A stretch of DNA of 64,000 nt from Prochilodus magdalenae (lineage: Eukaryota > Chordata > Actinopteri > Characiformes > Prochilodontidae). Made by a program: the position numbers and the translations under genes. The stretch is from contig JAMWET010007207.1 of assembly GCA_024036415.1 (NCBI GenBank), forward strand, positions 1 through 64,000, in the 5' to 3' direction. This document shows, piece by piece, positions 35,205-45,489 of the stretch; positions within the stretch are counted from its first letter, which is position 1, and every line of letters starts with the position of its first letter. Below the pieces are notes generated by a model. That model was not told the origin of the DNA. It did not search any database and saw only the letters and a program-made list of their open reading frames with translations.

Positions 35205-35800
35205 ACTGCTAATGCTAACACCAGCAAATATTAATCATGGCTATTAACCAACGAAGCAAGTGACATCTATATTTCTCTCTATTAAATAACCTATAATTTA
35301 TTAAAGTTATTACATTATCCCATTTTGAATGCATGTAATGGTCTATGCCAAGTTTTCAGCTGAAATTGTTAGCTAAGCGCTAACATTAGCAATGGGCACA
35401 TTCATAATGCTTTTACTACTGATTGTCAGCCAAGGCTATTTAGCCAGTTATCATTTTCTCAGGCACTCTACATATTAGAGGATTAGCTAATACCAAATGT
35501 TGAATGTTTGTAGCTGTCTCGCAGGTGTGTTTGCCAGGTGTTTTCAAATATACTGTAGCTAGCTAAGTGTTTTAGCCTACAGCTAGCAAAGTGTTTAGCC
35601 TATGTTGCTAATGTAGGCTAGATTGTTAGAGGGGATGAAGATTATCTAATGCCACATTTTGAATGTTTATAGCAGTCTCGCAGGAGTATTTGGCCTGTCT
35701 GTGAAAGGCTGTCTCTTTCAAGTGTCGGTCAAGGCCGTTTTCTAGCTATGCTACATCTATAAATGGTTACTATGCAGCTAGCTTCAGGTTCCTTAAATGT
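35205..35800 (+). repeat. Imperfect local repeats with TAGC-rich words
   Basis: TGTTGAATGTTTGTAGCTGT followed by CTCGCAGG (about 35499-35525) recurs as ATTTTGAATGTTTATAGCAG and TCTCGCAGG (about 35656-35683). GTCAGCCAAGGCTATTTAG (35427-35445) matches TCGGTCAAGGCCGTTTTCTAG (about 35724-35744). TAGCTAGC and GCTAAC words are abundant. No terminal structure is evident. Confidence 0.6.
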
Positions 35801-35999
35801 ATGTGTAATAATATTAGCCAATTTATGTATTTAACAATGTATTCAATAGCCTGGACATCTCCCAAAATGGAAATGCTACTTCTGAGGCTTTACATGCTGC
35901 ACAAACATGTGTTTCATGATTGGTGTAATGGAGTCAGTAGACAGTAAACTGACATGAGTTCCTGACTCCAAAACACTGTGCTTTCAGATAATCCTACAG

Positions 36000-36400
36000 C
36001 CAGCCAGGCTGATGGACAGCTGAATCTCTTTAGCCTTTGTTCTTTATTTACGACAGCTGGGCTGCTCTACAGTCCAACACGATTTCACAGGTGAATGCAT
36101 ACCCATCCTAAAGAAAAAGCAATTGAGGGAATGTGGGGGGAGGGAAAAAAAGAGATAAAGACCGTTTCTGAAGTGTAGATAGATGATATCTCACTCAAGC
36201 TCTCCCCACCCACCTTCCCACAAGCCCCCAAAACCCTCCACAACACAGTTTCTCCTCATTCAATAAACCGGGCTCATTCATCTCCCCTTTACCTGCTTCT
36301 CCATACTAACCATTAGCAGAGCTAATGCCATTACATGGCTGAGGAGTCAAGCAGCCCCTTTCCTTTTCGTCCTTTTTTTTTTTTAAAGTGTGTTTGTTAG
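36000..36400. promoter_or_regulatory. Candidate conserved non-coding block upstream of candidate exon
   Basis: Repeat-free, with CAGGCTGATGGACAGCTGAA (36007-36026), TTCTTTATTTACGACAGCTG (36040-36059) and ACCATTAGCAGAGCTAATGC (36310-36329, an inverted GCATTAGC/GCTAATGC-like pair). It ends in a strong polypyrimidine stretch at 36355-36384. Confidence 0.4.
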
Positions 36401-36542
36401 GGAGTGCTCCCTCCTCGGAGCTACAGAAGCCTTCTTCCCAGACTCTGGAGTCTCCAGCCCTACTAGCAGTAATTTCATTCCCTCTCCCACCCATCCCCCG
36501 GAGATCTACATGCATAGTGCTTATCAACCGGATTACCGGCAG
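36401..36542 (+). CDS. Candidate coding exon (142 nt), unassigned
   Basis: A long polypyrimidine tract (TTTTCGTCCTTTTTTTTTTT, to 36384) and TGTTTGTTAG form a plausible splice acceptor ending at 36400. The exon would end at 36542 in CAG followed by GTAAAG, a good donor. The frame is open throughout: one leading base completes a codon and 47 codons end exactly at the donor. The translation is rich in Ser/Pro/Tyr (VSSPTSSNFIPSPTHPPEI, then YMHSAYQPDYRQ), like a disordered activation region of a transcription regulator. I do not recognise the protein. No partner exon was found in the window, and the opposite strand is also open (36306-36686), so it may be chance within a conserved non-coding block. 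Confidence 0.25.
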
Positions 36543-36925
36543 GTAAAGACACATAACCCAATTTGTGGCTCCTCGTTTCGGGTGTGTGTAGTATTCAGTG
36601 TCAAGGCGCATTAGCCCATGCAGGGGATTGCTCCGGTGGACGCTTAGCTGCAGCAGCAGCCTCTTTTTACAGCAGGAGGCTGACACAGAGGACAGGACTA
36701 CAGATCATAGGGGTGTGCCTGAAATCAATACTCGGTCCCTAAATGCAAATAAACGCAGCCTCAAGCTCAGATTAATTTCTAAACCACAAAGTGCTCACAG
36801 AGAAACCATGAGGTGGTCTATTTGTATAGTCTTTTTGTATACCTCAGTAATGCAATTGTTTCTATGAATAAAGAATTCAGAATGCCACTTAGGCCTAGTG
36901 AAACTGAAAGGGTGGCAAAATACAG
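36543..36925. other. Intergenic (or intronic) sequence, no gene
   Basis: A CTGCAGCAGCAGCC stretch lies near 36648-36662. No other element was recognised. Confidence 0.45.
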
Positions 36926-36929
36926 TAAT

Positions 36930-37080
36930 GTAACTACCCATAACGCATTTCTCTGGTCCTCTACAGGCCCGTCTACAGTGTTGTTCTTATCGATCCCCAC
37001 TGTATGGTACCCATAACACACTTCTCAGGATCATCTACAGTAAGAGCCAGTTTACAGGGAGCCAGGTCTTTTCCTGTCCA
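36930..37080 (+). repeat. ACTACCCATAATGCA-type dispersed repeat, copy 1
   Basis: AACTACCCATAACGCATTTC (36932-36951) is followed by TCTACAGTGTTGTTCTTATC. A second weak unit (GTACCCATAACACACTTCTC) starts at 37007. Related text occurs at 37920-37940, 38718-38780 and 38819-38880. Confidence 0.6.
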
Positions 37081-37101
37081 TGACTTTCTCGGAAAGCCAA
37101 T

Positions 37102-37616
37102 GAGTGAGCAGACGGCTGCCTGATACAGGACTACATGCACGAAGATCGTTATGCTCACTGCCCTTAACGTCACGTCAATGTCGCTAGAAAGACTGGAATG
37201 GTGTCATGCCAGACTGTCGTATAGTAACATCATCAACAGTTCTGCTTTTGTTATGGTGGAGACGACAAACGAATCCTTGTGTGGAGGCACCGAGTTCAGC
37301 ACCAAGATGAACGGTATGTTGTCATGCCTCACGTCCAGAAAGCCTGATGTTACTCCATTTTCACGGCCTATGGCAAAATCTGCAGGATTATCACAGGACA
37401 CCCTTAGGATCCTCTACATCTCCAATAAAAGGATTAATTATGGAGGGCATCACTGATGACTAAATGTCCAGAATCGTGGCTGTTGGGTCAGTTATAGTCC
37501 TTGAATCATTCGCATGTGTCACAATGTCAAACCTACCCACCAAGTTCCAGTCCTGTTGGTTAATTCCGTCTGGTTGCAGCTATTTGTGTAACTCTGTTTT
37601 TTTTGATGATGACTGA
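37102..37616. mobile_element. Rearranged Tc1-type element, copy 3 of 5
   Basis: 37102-37435 matches the middle part of the family in plus orientation (ACAAACGAATCCTTGTGTGG, CCAAGATGAACGGTATGTTG, TGGCAAAATCTGCAGGA). From about 37440 to 37616 the sequence is the 5' end of the same family in inverted orientation. Its reverse complement starts TCAGTCATCATCAAAAAAAA and reads on through GGAACTTGGTGGGTAGGTTT and ACTGACCCAACAGCCACGAT. The usual 3' end is missing. So the copy carries an inverted 5' end in place of its 3' end, by inversion or by recombination between two copies. The four-copy internal deletion junction is present in the inverted part. Confidence 0.8.
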
Positions 37617-38690
37617 TATGACTGATTTAATAACATTGTGAAAATACCAGTAACCACAAAGCAGGGGAAGTAGGATCAGGATTGAAATGCACAATAAGAC
37701 TAAATAAGGTAAGTTAATAATAAGACAATAAATCCACACTAAAATTCACATAGTTTACTAGCTGGGAAATAACACTGCTAGCAAGCTGGTTACTTTGTAT
37801 GATTCGGTTGTTTGTCTGTTGAGCTGTCAGTCAGTAGGAACTAGAAACTAACTAGTATCTATCCCTATCTTTAGCTATCAATGGGACATTTCATGGATCC
37901 ATTTAGCAGTGAGACTAAACTACCCATAATGCACTTTTCCTGACTATAGCTTTAATCAGGCCTAACACAGCCTAATAACCTACACCCCAAGATCAAGCCA
38001 AGCCTAATACACGTTTTGTCCAAACCTGAACCAACCCAACCCACATTATGATCTTTAGAGTCTGAAAGCGGCCCAAGAACAACAAAATTCTGTTTGAAGT
38101 TGACCCGAAGTTGCTTTCTGCACTTGTTCCCAATCCTCAGCAATTTTCAATTTTCCATTTCAGTACTTGTTTTAACATCCCGTTGTCTATTTGGCCTCAT
38201 CATTTCCCAGCAGGTGAATCCCCAGCACCATCTCAAGGGATGTTTCATTACTTTCAGCGCTACTTTCTCATTTTTTAAACCTGAAAACAAAGCAGACACA
38301 GCCGTTTAGGAGATAAAGCAGTGAACTGCTATAACATTTTAAAGATATGACTTTTGATTTGCAGGACTGTTGGTTGCTAACTATATCATCTCTTATGCAC
38401 AGATACTTGATTATATAACTTTATTATTTACCCTGCTAGTTGCTACACCGCTAACAACACCAGAAAGAAAGGCACTACACTGTAGCTCAATGTTGATGTT
38501 CATAGCCAGACAAATTATTCACAAATTGTATCTATGCTATATTGAAACTTCTCAAAAAAACATTATGAAGTTTGCATGGCTGACCGATTAGCTCACTGAG
38601 ACTATTGTGTTGAGGGCTAATGCATCCCAATTAAATAACCTGCTCCTCCCCAAGAGGAGGAGGGCATGATAAAAAAGTATTGAAACAGGG
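37617..38690. other. Intergenic, no gene
   Basis: AT-rich unique DNA. CTAAACTACCCATAATGCAC (37916-37935) is an isolated fragment of the neighbouring short repeat. A CTCCTCC-N-GGAGGAG inverted repeat lies at about 38643-38664. Confidence 0.5.
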
Positions 38691-38696
38691 CCTGAG

Positions 38697-38960
38697 AGTG
38701 ATCACTCCATCCCTTTTAACTACCCATAATGCATTTCTCTGCCCCTGCTGCAGTGCTGTTGCTATGGCTCTCGTCAATTCAAAAACGAGTGGCTGAGACC
38801 AGTGGCTCCACCCCTTTTAACTACCTACATTGCACTTGCCTGTAGCATCTACAGCATTGTTCCTAAGCCTTGCCGCACTTCAGCACAAGTGGCAGAGAGT
38901 GCAGGCTCCTCCCACAGTTACGACCCACAATGCCCTCCTCCATTATGGATAGCCCGGCTG
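38697..38960 (+). repeat. Imperfect tandem repeat, about 105-bp unit
   Basis: Two clear units: CCTTTTAACTACCCATAATG (38713-38732) with CTGCAGTGCTGTTGCTATGG, then CCTTTTAACTACCTACATTG (38814-38833) with CTACAGCATTGTTCCTAAGC. A weaker third unit begins with CAGGCTCCTCCCACAGTTAC near 38901. Class unknown. Confidence 0.65.
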
Positions 38961-38979
38961 TCCACAAGCTCTTCAAGCT

Positions 38980-39350
38980 CAGGAGGTCAGCCTCTCCCAG
39001 ACGAGCGGCGCGCTGCCCTCTGCGGTGATTACTGATAAAGGATGACACGGCGGATGGAGACGGCAGGGAAATATTCACGAGGGCCCAATCTGCGCTTCTC
39101 TTCTCCTCTCCACTCTCTCTGCCTCTCAGCAGGGGAGGCCTGGGCGTAATGTATAAATATAGGAGGGGAGACTACTTTCCCTCCACTTATGAGCCTCTTC
39201 ATCTCCCACTCTCTGGCGAGGGAGTGAGGACAGAGGGTCGAGTCATCAGAAAACGCAGGAGGCTTCTGGAACAGCCTGCTCTTCCGGAGTACCGCTGTAA
39301 AAGGGGCCATTTCACAGTTCTGCAAAAACAAATAATACAGTGGCATTTCC
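38980..39350. promoter_or_regulatory. Candidate conserved non-coding block
   Basis: GC-balanced, with GCGGTGATTACTGATAAAGG (39022-39041), GGGCGTAATGTATAAATATA (39142-39161, a TATA-like word) and CAGTACCG-like text near the end. The open frames on both strands overlap and match nothing known. Confidence 0.4.
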
Positions 39351-41170
39351 AGGGAATGTCTCCAGTTACAATGACATACTCTGTGATTTAAGGTGCATGA
39401 AAAGTATACATGGTCTGCTTACCTCTTAGGAGCCATCCTTACTGAAGGTTGTAAAAAGAAGCCGTTATTTAATCCTAAATATTTCTGACTCAGAGAAATT
39501 CTTTTGTTCGTAAGTAGATGAGGCAGATTTATCACAGGGGTTCCCTGAGAGCCCCATACACATTTTTGTTCTTCCCACATTTGTGTTCTTCCCATTGTAA
39601 CACACTCGACCCAGCACATAAAGAGCTTGGTATTTGCTTAATGAAATCAGGTGTGTTATATGAGGTAAAGCACAAAAGTGGACGACCCCTAGGACTAAGA
39701 TCGGGACCCCTCAGTTATTAAAAATCGAAATGGACGAACATTTTTGCCATGTTTGTCTTTGTGTGCTTGAAAAAAAAAGGAAAACGTCTCAAGTGGGGAG
39801 GAATTGAGAATTTGACCACCAACTATTTGAGCTAAAAATGATTAAAAAGTGACAAATAGCCAAAAATGTTGATAGAAAATGCCAAAAATCTCCAGTGTAG
39901 TGTCAAATCCTAAGACGTCTTTGCAACCAATTGTAAAGAAGCATTTTGGTGGATCACACATCATACTACAATACTAAATTCATACTACAAACACAGGGCA
40001 ACACATCACCAGGAAGTCGCGGTGTCCACTAATCAATATTAATGCTAACTCTTGTTTCACTTTTTCGCTTTTGTGCTTTCGGTTTGAGCGGACAGCAGTG
40101 GTCGTACGGCTTGCTTGCCTACACGCTTGACATTGTTGCATTCCCTCTTCCTTTTGATTGCTTACCCGTCCTTAAATGATCACACCAGCAGCAGGACCTT
40201 TACCATGATTGGAAGTGCTACAGTGACTCACTACCACCTCTTGAGGTACAAAGCGGTACTAAAGACAGGATGGGATTTTAGTTCATTGTTCTAAACTAAC
40301 TAATATTGCAGGTAATCTTTAAAGGTAATGAGTTAATTAAAGGCAATTGAAAATCTGGTTTCATCCTTCACTCTCCAGCACAGGCAGCTTGTGCTGTAGC
40401 AAATAGAAAGCAAAAAGATTGTCCTTTGCCGGTTTGTATATAGGAGATAAACCACTGATAATCTCTGTTGCTGACTTTCAAGAGGAGGTGCAACACTTCA
40501 AAACATCTCCACTACAAAATTGACACAAAGTCCTGCTCTATAGAACACAGTACACAACAAAAGCAGAATACAGTCAAACAGCATAATACAGCAATCACAG
40601 TACAGTAGCATGTGCGGAAGTACCTGCAGGCTTCCTGTCTTTTTGGATTGACATAAAAATTAACAAACATACAAAAGTGCAAAGATAGCTACAAAATAAC
40701 GGAACTGATTGGATGGTATTACCCGACCTTCCCTCTTTGAGGGTGCTGGATTGTGTTGTGTATGTAGTAGACTACATGCTGTAATAATTTGAACAAGTTT
40801 ATTTTGTGCAGCCTACTTTTAATATCTGCTTTTTAGTTTTTGGTTTTTGGCCAATTTCATTTTGCTACTTCACAAAATAGTCATTAGTCATATTTACTAT
40901 GTTATTTCTTCATCGGTAAATAAAGATTTCATAATGTAATAGTGAACAGACCAGTAGGAATGGCCCAAATGACTCTTGTTATATTAACTTACATTGAAAC
41001 TGTTTCCAAGGAAACAATTGTCATTAGCACTGATGATTTAAATAGTAGTACAAAACCATAATTATAGTGCCAGATATGCAGGAAGTTACAGGAGCAGCTT
41101 GATCAAACATGCTAACATATTTAACAGGAAAGACAAGGTAGTAACCACTTATTAGCTTGAATGTACTTGC
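39351..41170. other. Intergenic, no gene
   Basis: Unique, mostly AT-rich DNA with short unassigned frames. No element ends were recognised. Confidence 0.5.
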
Positions 41171-41177
41171 ATAAATA

Positions 41178-41809
41178 CACACGCATTGTCAATAGTTGCA
41201 CAGATAGTTGCACCCAGAGAGAATCAACTGACAGGAATGAAACTTGGTAGGTAGGTGTGACATTGTAAGGCATCCAAATGATTCATGTTTAATGCTCGGC
41301 CATGCATGTGATATGAGCAGGGAGGGGCTTTATCACTGTACCTGACTGACCCAACAGTCACGATTCCGAACATTTACAGAGCATTAATGCTGTTAGTGCC
41401 AGCACCCTTGGCAGATGGCTGCAGGTGCAGAACTACATGCATGCAGACCATTACAACAACTGCCTTTAACACCACATCAACATGGGCAAAGACATAGACT
41501 GAGTCAAAATGCCAGCAGGTCACCTTCAGTGATGAGTCCCACATTTGTCTTGGTGGAGGAACAGGAACTGCATGACAATATTCAAGATGCATGGGATGGA
41601 TTGTCACAGTACACCATTAGGAACTTCTACAACTCCATGGTCTGGCATGGTCTGGATACTGAGAGACACTACTTTTGTATGTGTAGCTCAATAAATATTA
41701 TCCATATCAGTCTAAATGTATCATCACTTATTGTTCCTGGTAACCTTTATCTTCCTCCCCAATCTGACAGTTCCTACTGGGTGCAGCTATTCTGTTGATG
41801 GTGAGTGCA
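41178..41809 (+). mobile_element. Non-autonomous Tc1-type element, copy 4 of 5
   Basis: The left end CACACGCATTGTCAATAGTT follows TA. The right end, reverse complemented, is TGCACTCACCATCAACAGAA. The leader (GACAGGAATGAAACTTGGTA), the damaged first-Asp region (CACCTTCAGTGATGAGTCCC, FSDES-like) and the 3' text (CAATAAATATTATCCATATC) match the other copies. It lacks the N-terminus through the same CTGAC junction as copies 1 to 3, and the catalytic core is absent. The left half also shows GTTGCACAGATAGTTGCACC, the doubled GTTGCAC motif of copy 1. Confidence 0.85.
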
Positions 41810-41879
41810 TTTGTATTGCTAGCAGCTTATTATTTACAATATTAGCTTGTTTGACTGCACTATTCAGTTGACCTGAACT

Positions 41880-42570
41880 ATTCGCTGGAATTCATTAGCC
41901 CACAAAATCCTTAAAGTTCTCCAGAATATTCATCACATTTCAAGGAACGCCGGCTGAATCAGAGCAAATAATGCCAGGCAAAATAAAAAGAGCTTTATCC
42001 ATGCTAACCAAACTTACAAAAGGCTTGGGAAGAGAAAGAGGAGAAAGGGTTCTTACTGGAGAAAGGTTGCGTGCACACCCAGGCATGTTCTCTGAAATAT
42101 TAGGTTGTTAGCAGTCGCCATTATGAAGTGAGAAAGTGAGGCGAGCGGAGAGTGATTTTTTAGCGAGGAGGTGCCATGTCCTAGCCATCACAGTCCCGGC
42201 GCACGAGGGCTCCAATGGCACCTGAGGGGGAATCTCATGGCTGTCATCCCAGAAAGCCTCCTGCACTGATGCAGGCCTACCATCTGCTCTCCATATGAGA
42301 TAAAAATGAGAGATTGTCTCCGAAAAGGCATCTCTCTCACACTCTCGCGTTCCCTCTCTCTCACTCTCACACCCCTCTCCGCATTAGCACTAGTGCTTGA
42401 AAAATTGTTAAGACAACAATTTGGATTTAAAAAATGGAGCGCTGCGCAACGCCGCTATTCCGGCCGACTACATGGCAGCAAATCATTTGATGCACATTAG
42501 CAGATACTTCATTTTTTCCACGGTCCCGACTCAGCAAGGGTTTGGCAAGCAAGGGAAGACGAAGACGAAG
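41880..42570. promoter_or_regulatory. Candidate conserved non-coding block
   Basis: Contains GGAATTCATTAGCCCACAAA, GGCTGAATCAGAGCAAATAA, GTCGCCATTATGAAGTGAG, CATATGAGATAAAAATGAGA and AAATCATTTGATGCACATTA (42479-42498). A CT-rich stretch lies at 42328-42380. It is repeat-free and lacks coding support. Confidence 0.45.
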
Positions 42571-42870
42571 CAAAAAAGCTCGATATCCTGCCAGGCCTAC
42601 CCTTTCTGTAACTAACCTATCTACATCTCTTGTTTTTTAGCCTTCGCCTCACCCCTGCCGAGCATACAAGAAGAAGCATTATTTTATGACACTGGGGGAA
42701 ACGGGGAGGGTGCACATAGTTAAAAAGAAGAAGAGTCAAGTCAGGGGGAGAGGGAAAAAGAAGGGTGGATGAAAAAAAAAAAAGGAAAGAAAGAAAGAAA
42801 GGTCCTTCAGGGAACATGGTGTAAATGAACTTCCAGGAATGACACAGGCGAGCAATGAGGCGTGGATAGA
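42571..42870. other. Purine-rich spacer
   Basis: Purine-rich on the plus strand, with A13 at 42771-42783 and GAAA units after it. No gene. Confidence 0.5.
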
Positions 42871-42879
42871 AAATATACG

Positions 42880-43440
42880 CCGCACATCATCGGATAGAGA
42901 TGCCAGTGGAAATGGCTTCATTGAAGTGTCAGCCCTCATCCATCAATCAATCATCCGCGAGAAACAATAACGGCCCCGGCGATGGGGCGGCTTTTATGGG
43001 GCTTACTCATGGGTATCGGCAACAGCACTTAAGTGCGCCTCTGACACAGGCAGGGAGAGCGGACCGAGGTGCGCGTCGGCCTTTCTCCCAGGCAGGTAGG
43101 TTGGTTGGCTTGGGGTGGGGGTGACTGTTGAGGGTGGGGAGTACACTTAGCAGACATGTGAAAAAAATGAATAAAGGAAAGACAGGAAGAAAGAAATGGG
43201 GAGGCAAAAGAAGTCCCCGCGGCTAAAATAGAAAAGTAGGCCCCCCACGCCTGACCCAGGAGTGAGAAAAGGCTGGAAAATGAAGCCGTGACACCTTCCA
43301 TCTCTCATCCATATTTAGTGTTGGGTTTGGCGAGTGTGTGAGGTCAATGTGTTGTTTAGTTGATTAGAATATTTATGGCCAGATTGGAGGCGGAGGAGAA
43401 GTGCTCCACCTTAGGATGCACTCTGAAGAATGAAGGATCC
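42880..43440. promoter_or_regulatory. Candidate conserved non-coding block with PBX-like repeats
   Basis: ATCAATCAATCAT (42942-42954) places three overlapping TGATTGAT-type PBX half-sites on the minus strand. CAATAACGGCCCCGGCGATG, TTTAGTTGATTAGAATATTT (43354-43373) and TTATGGCCAGATTGGAGG follow. It is repeat-free and no protein is recognised. Confidence 0.45.
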
Positions 43441-44750
43441 TACATGGTTTATGCTTTGGATGTGCAGGTTAAGGAAATAAAATAGCTTTGTGTAAAACTT
43501 CTGGAGGTTCTCAACACACACATTTAATCTACAACATGCTTTTTTTAAGAATCAGCCTTTAAAATCTCTTAGATATTTGTAATGGAATACCATATTCTGT
43601 AGTGCAGCATTACAGTCCCACCAGTTGGAAAAAAATTTAATATGGCTTCCATATTTCCGATTATCAGCGTTCCCTCAATCCCAGCATCCATGTTAATGCA
43701 AACACATCAAGAATCTCTGCAGTGTCAGTCAATCCTCACTGTTAGCCGACCCACTGATCTATATGCTAATAAGAACAACCAAGCTAGCATCAGTGTAACT
43801 CTAACCTCGGATGATGTGTTCATAAAGAAGACAGCAATTATATCTTTATTCGGAACACAATGGAGACAGGTTTCCACCCTTTCAGCCAGAGAAAGGAAAT
43901 CTAACTGAGGTAAGACATCTAGATAACCAGGTACCTATCTCGCTAACTCTAGCTGTTAGCTCATTGTCCTCCTCTCTGACTAGTTTTTGTTGCTCTATTG
44001 AGAGTGATTCTCTCCGTTGTAATGATGACTTGAAGATACAGTGAAACACTTGAAGACCCCCTTACGTCGGTCAAGTTAAACATTTAGCTGATTTTCTAAA
44101 TAGAAATAAATTAACCCCTCGAAAGGTCATGGCCTGCCAGCAGGGCCTAAGTGCTACATATTTCTATAGCCCAAGAATGTAGTTACTCCAGTAACTCCTT
44201 GTAGTTACAGAATTATAACCCTTGATATTAAGGAGTTAAGGTATCCTCTACAGAGAGCAAACTTAAATATGACTTTTTTAAATTTAAAATAAACGCTCAA
44301 AAATAAAATGAGGCCTATATTATAATGCAAACATGTGCACAGGCCTCAATTAATGTTTTATCTTATACACTTAATTAAACTTAATAGCAAATTAACAGTA
44401 GTTGTGCAATTCCATGTATTTATTTTCACTTAGACAACCAGTTAAATGATTCATTTGGCACCCAAATTGTTGCATATGATTTTTTTTCCACAATTACATT
44501 GCATAACAAAGATATTTAGCATCCTAGCATCTTTCTGTATGTACCGGCTAAAAAACATTTCAAAACAGGCAGCCAAGATAACCACCTCACAGCAGATTAA
44601 ATTAAATTCAATTCTATTTAACTTTATTGTCATAATACCAACACAGGGTTGTACAGCACGACAAAACACAGTCAGGCTTCTTCTCCTGTGCAGTTATTAG
44701 CTATAAGAATAGTTATTTAATTAACCATATATTTAAATATTTAAAATAGT
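43441..44750. other. Intergenic, no gene
   Basis: AT-rich. The 88-codon frame at 43642-43908 (+) has no domain I recognise. Nothing else was identified. Confidence 0.5.
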
Positions 44751-44755
44751 GTACA

Positions 44756-44966
44756 TTGCAAAGACATTTACCTGCCGCTCTTATCCAGAGTGACTTACAA
44801 GGTTAATCATATTACAGATAGGCCAATGTAGTGTTAGGAGTCCTGCCCAAGGACTCTTATTAGTGTAGCACAGCGTAGTCACCTAGACCGGGATTTGAAC
44901 CCCAGTCACCCACATGTAGGGATGGCACTCTGGGTAGTGGTGTTACCCGCTGAGCTACACTAACCA
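44756..44966 (-). mobile_element. tRNA-derived SINE
   Basis: Read on the minus strand, it starts GTGTAGCTCAGCGGGTAACA, containing an RNA polymerase III A box TAGCTCAGCGGG (44946-44957). A B box GGTTCAAATCC follows at 44891-44901, about 45 bp downstream as in a tRNA. The tail CTTGTAAGTCACTCTGGATA then AGAGCGGCAGGTAAATG is like a 3' tail shared by several fish SINEs and their LINE partners. No poly-A or clear target duplication was picked out. Confidence 0.8.
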
Positions 44967-45480
44967 CTAGACAAACAGACAAATAAACAATATGTACATT
45001 AACAATAACAGCAAGACGTGCAAAGTGTGTAGAAGCTGATTTCAGAATGTGAATACTAGAATACAGATGTCAAAGTTCCCTTATTTAAAGGGGAGGTACA
45101 TAAGAAACTCTCACTCTAGAGACGACATGCACACTGTTAAGCTGTGAGTATGTTGTACAGATGTAGCAATGCTTTTCATTTTGAATTCAGTGTAACTTGA
45201 AACAGATTGTGTGTCCCACGGAAACATGTGACATGTAACACAGGCATGCCAAATTTGTTATTAATATTCTTAACCGTGTCCTCAAGACGATTTCCCAATA
45301 TTTGTTCTTTTGTTAAATCTGGAACCAGCAACCCTCTTTGTTTTAACGTCTGTGTGCCATGTGGAAAGGTCATTAGGAGATCACAACTTTAGTAAATTTG
45401 TTGCTCTTAGATGTGTACTTTGATTTTCTGAAGAAGAGATGTTCCGTCTGTTTATCCACTTTTTGCAGAGATTGCTAAGC
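44967..45480. other. Intergenic, no gene
   Basis: Unique AT-rich DNA. Confidence 0.5.
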
Positions 45481-45489
45481 TAACAAAGT

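Noticed and set aside
38946..39029. Short frame MDSPAVHKLFKLRRSASPRR with a fair start context
   Set aside because: Under 30 codons, stops at once, and lies at the edge of a tandem repeat; no evidence of translation.
43642..43908. 88-codon plus-strand frame followed by a GTAAGA donor-like sequence
   Set aside because: No acceptor or homology, composition like the surrounding intergenic DNA.
44891..44957. Genuine tRNA gene on the minus strand
   Set aside because: The boxes are good but a SINE tail follows and acceptor-stem pairing is not evident.
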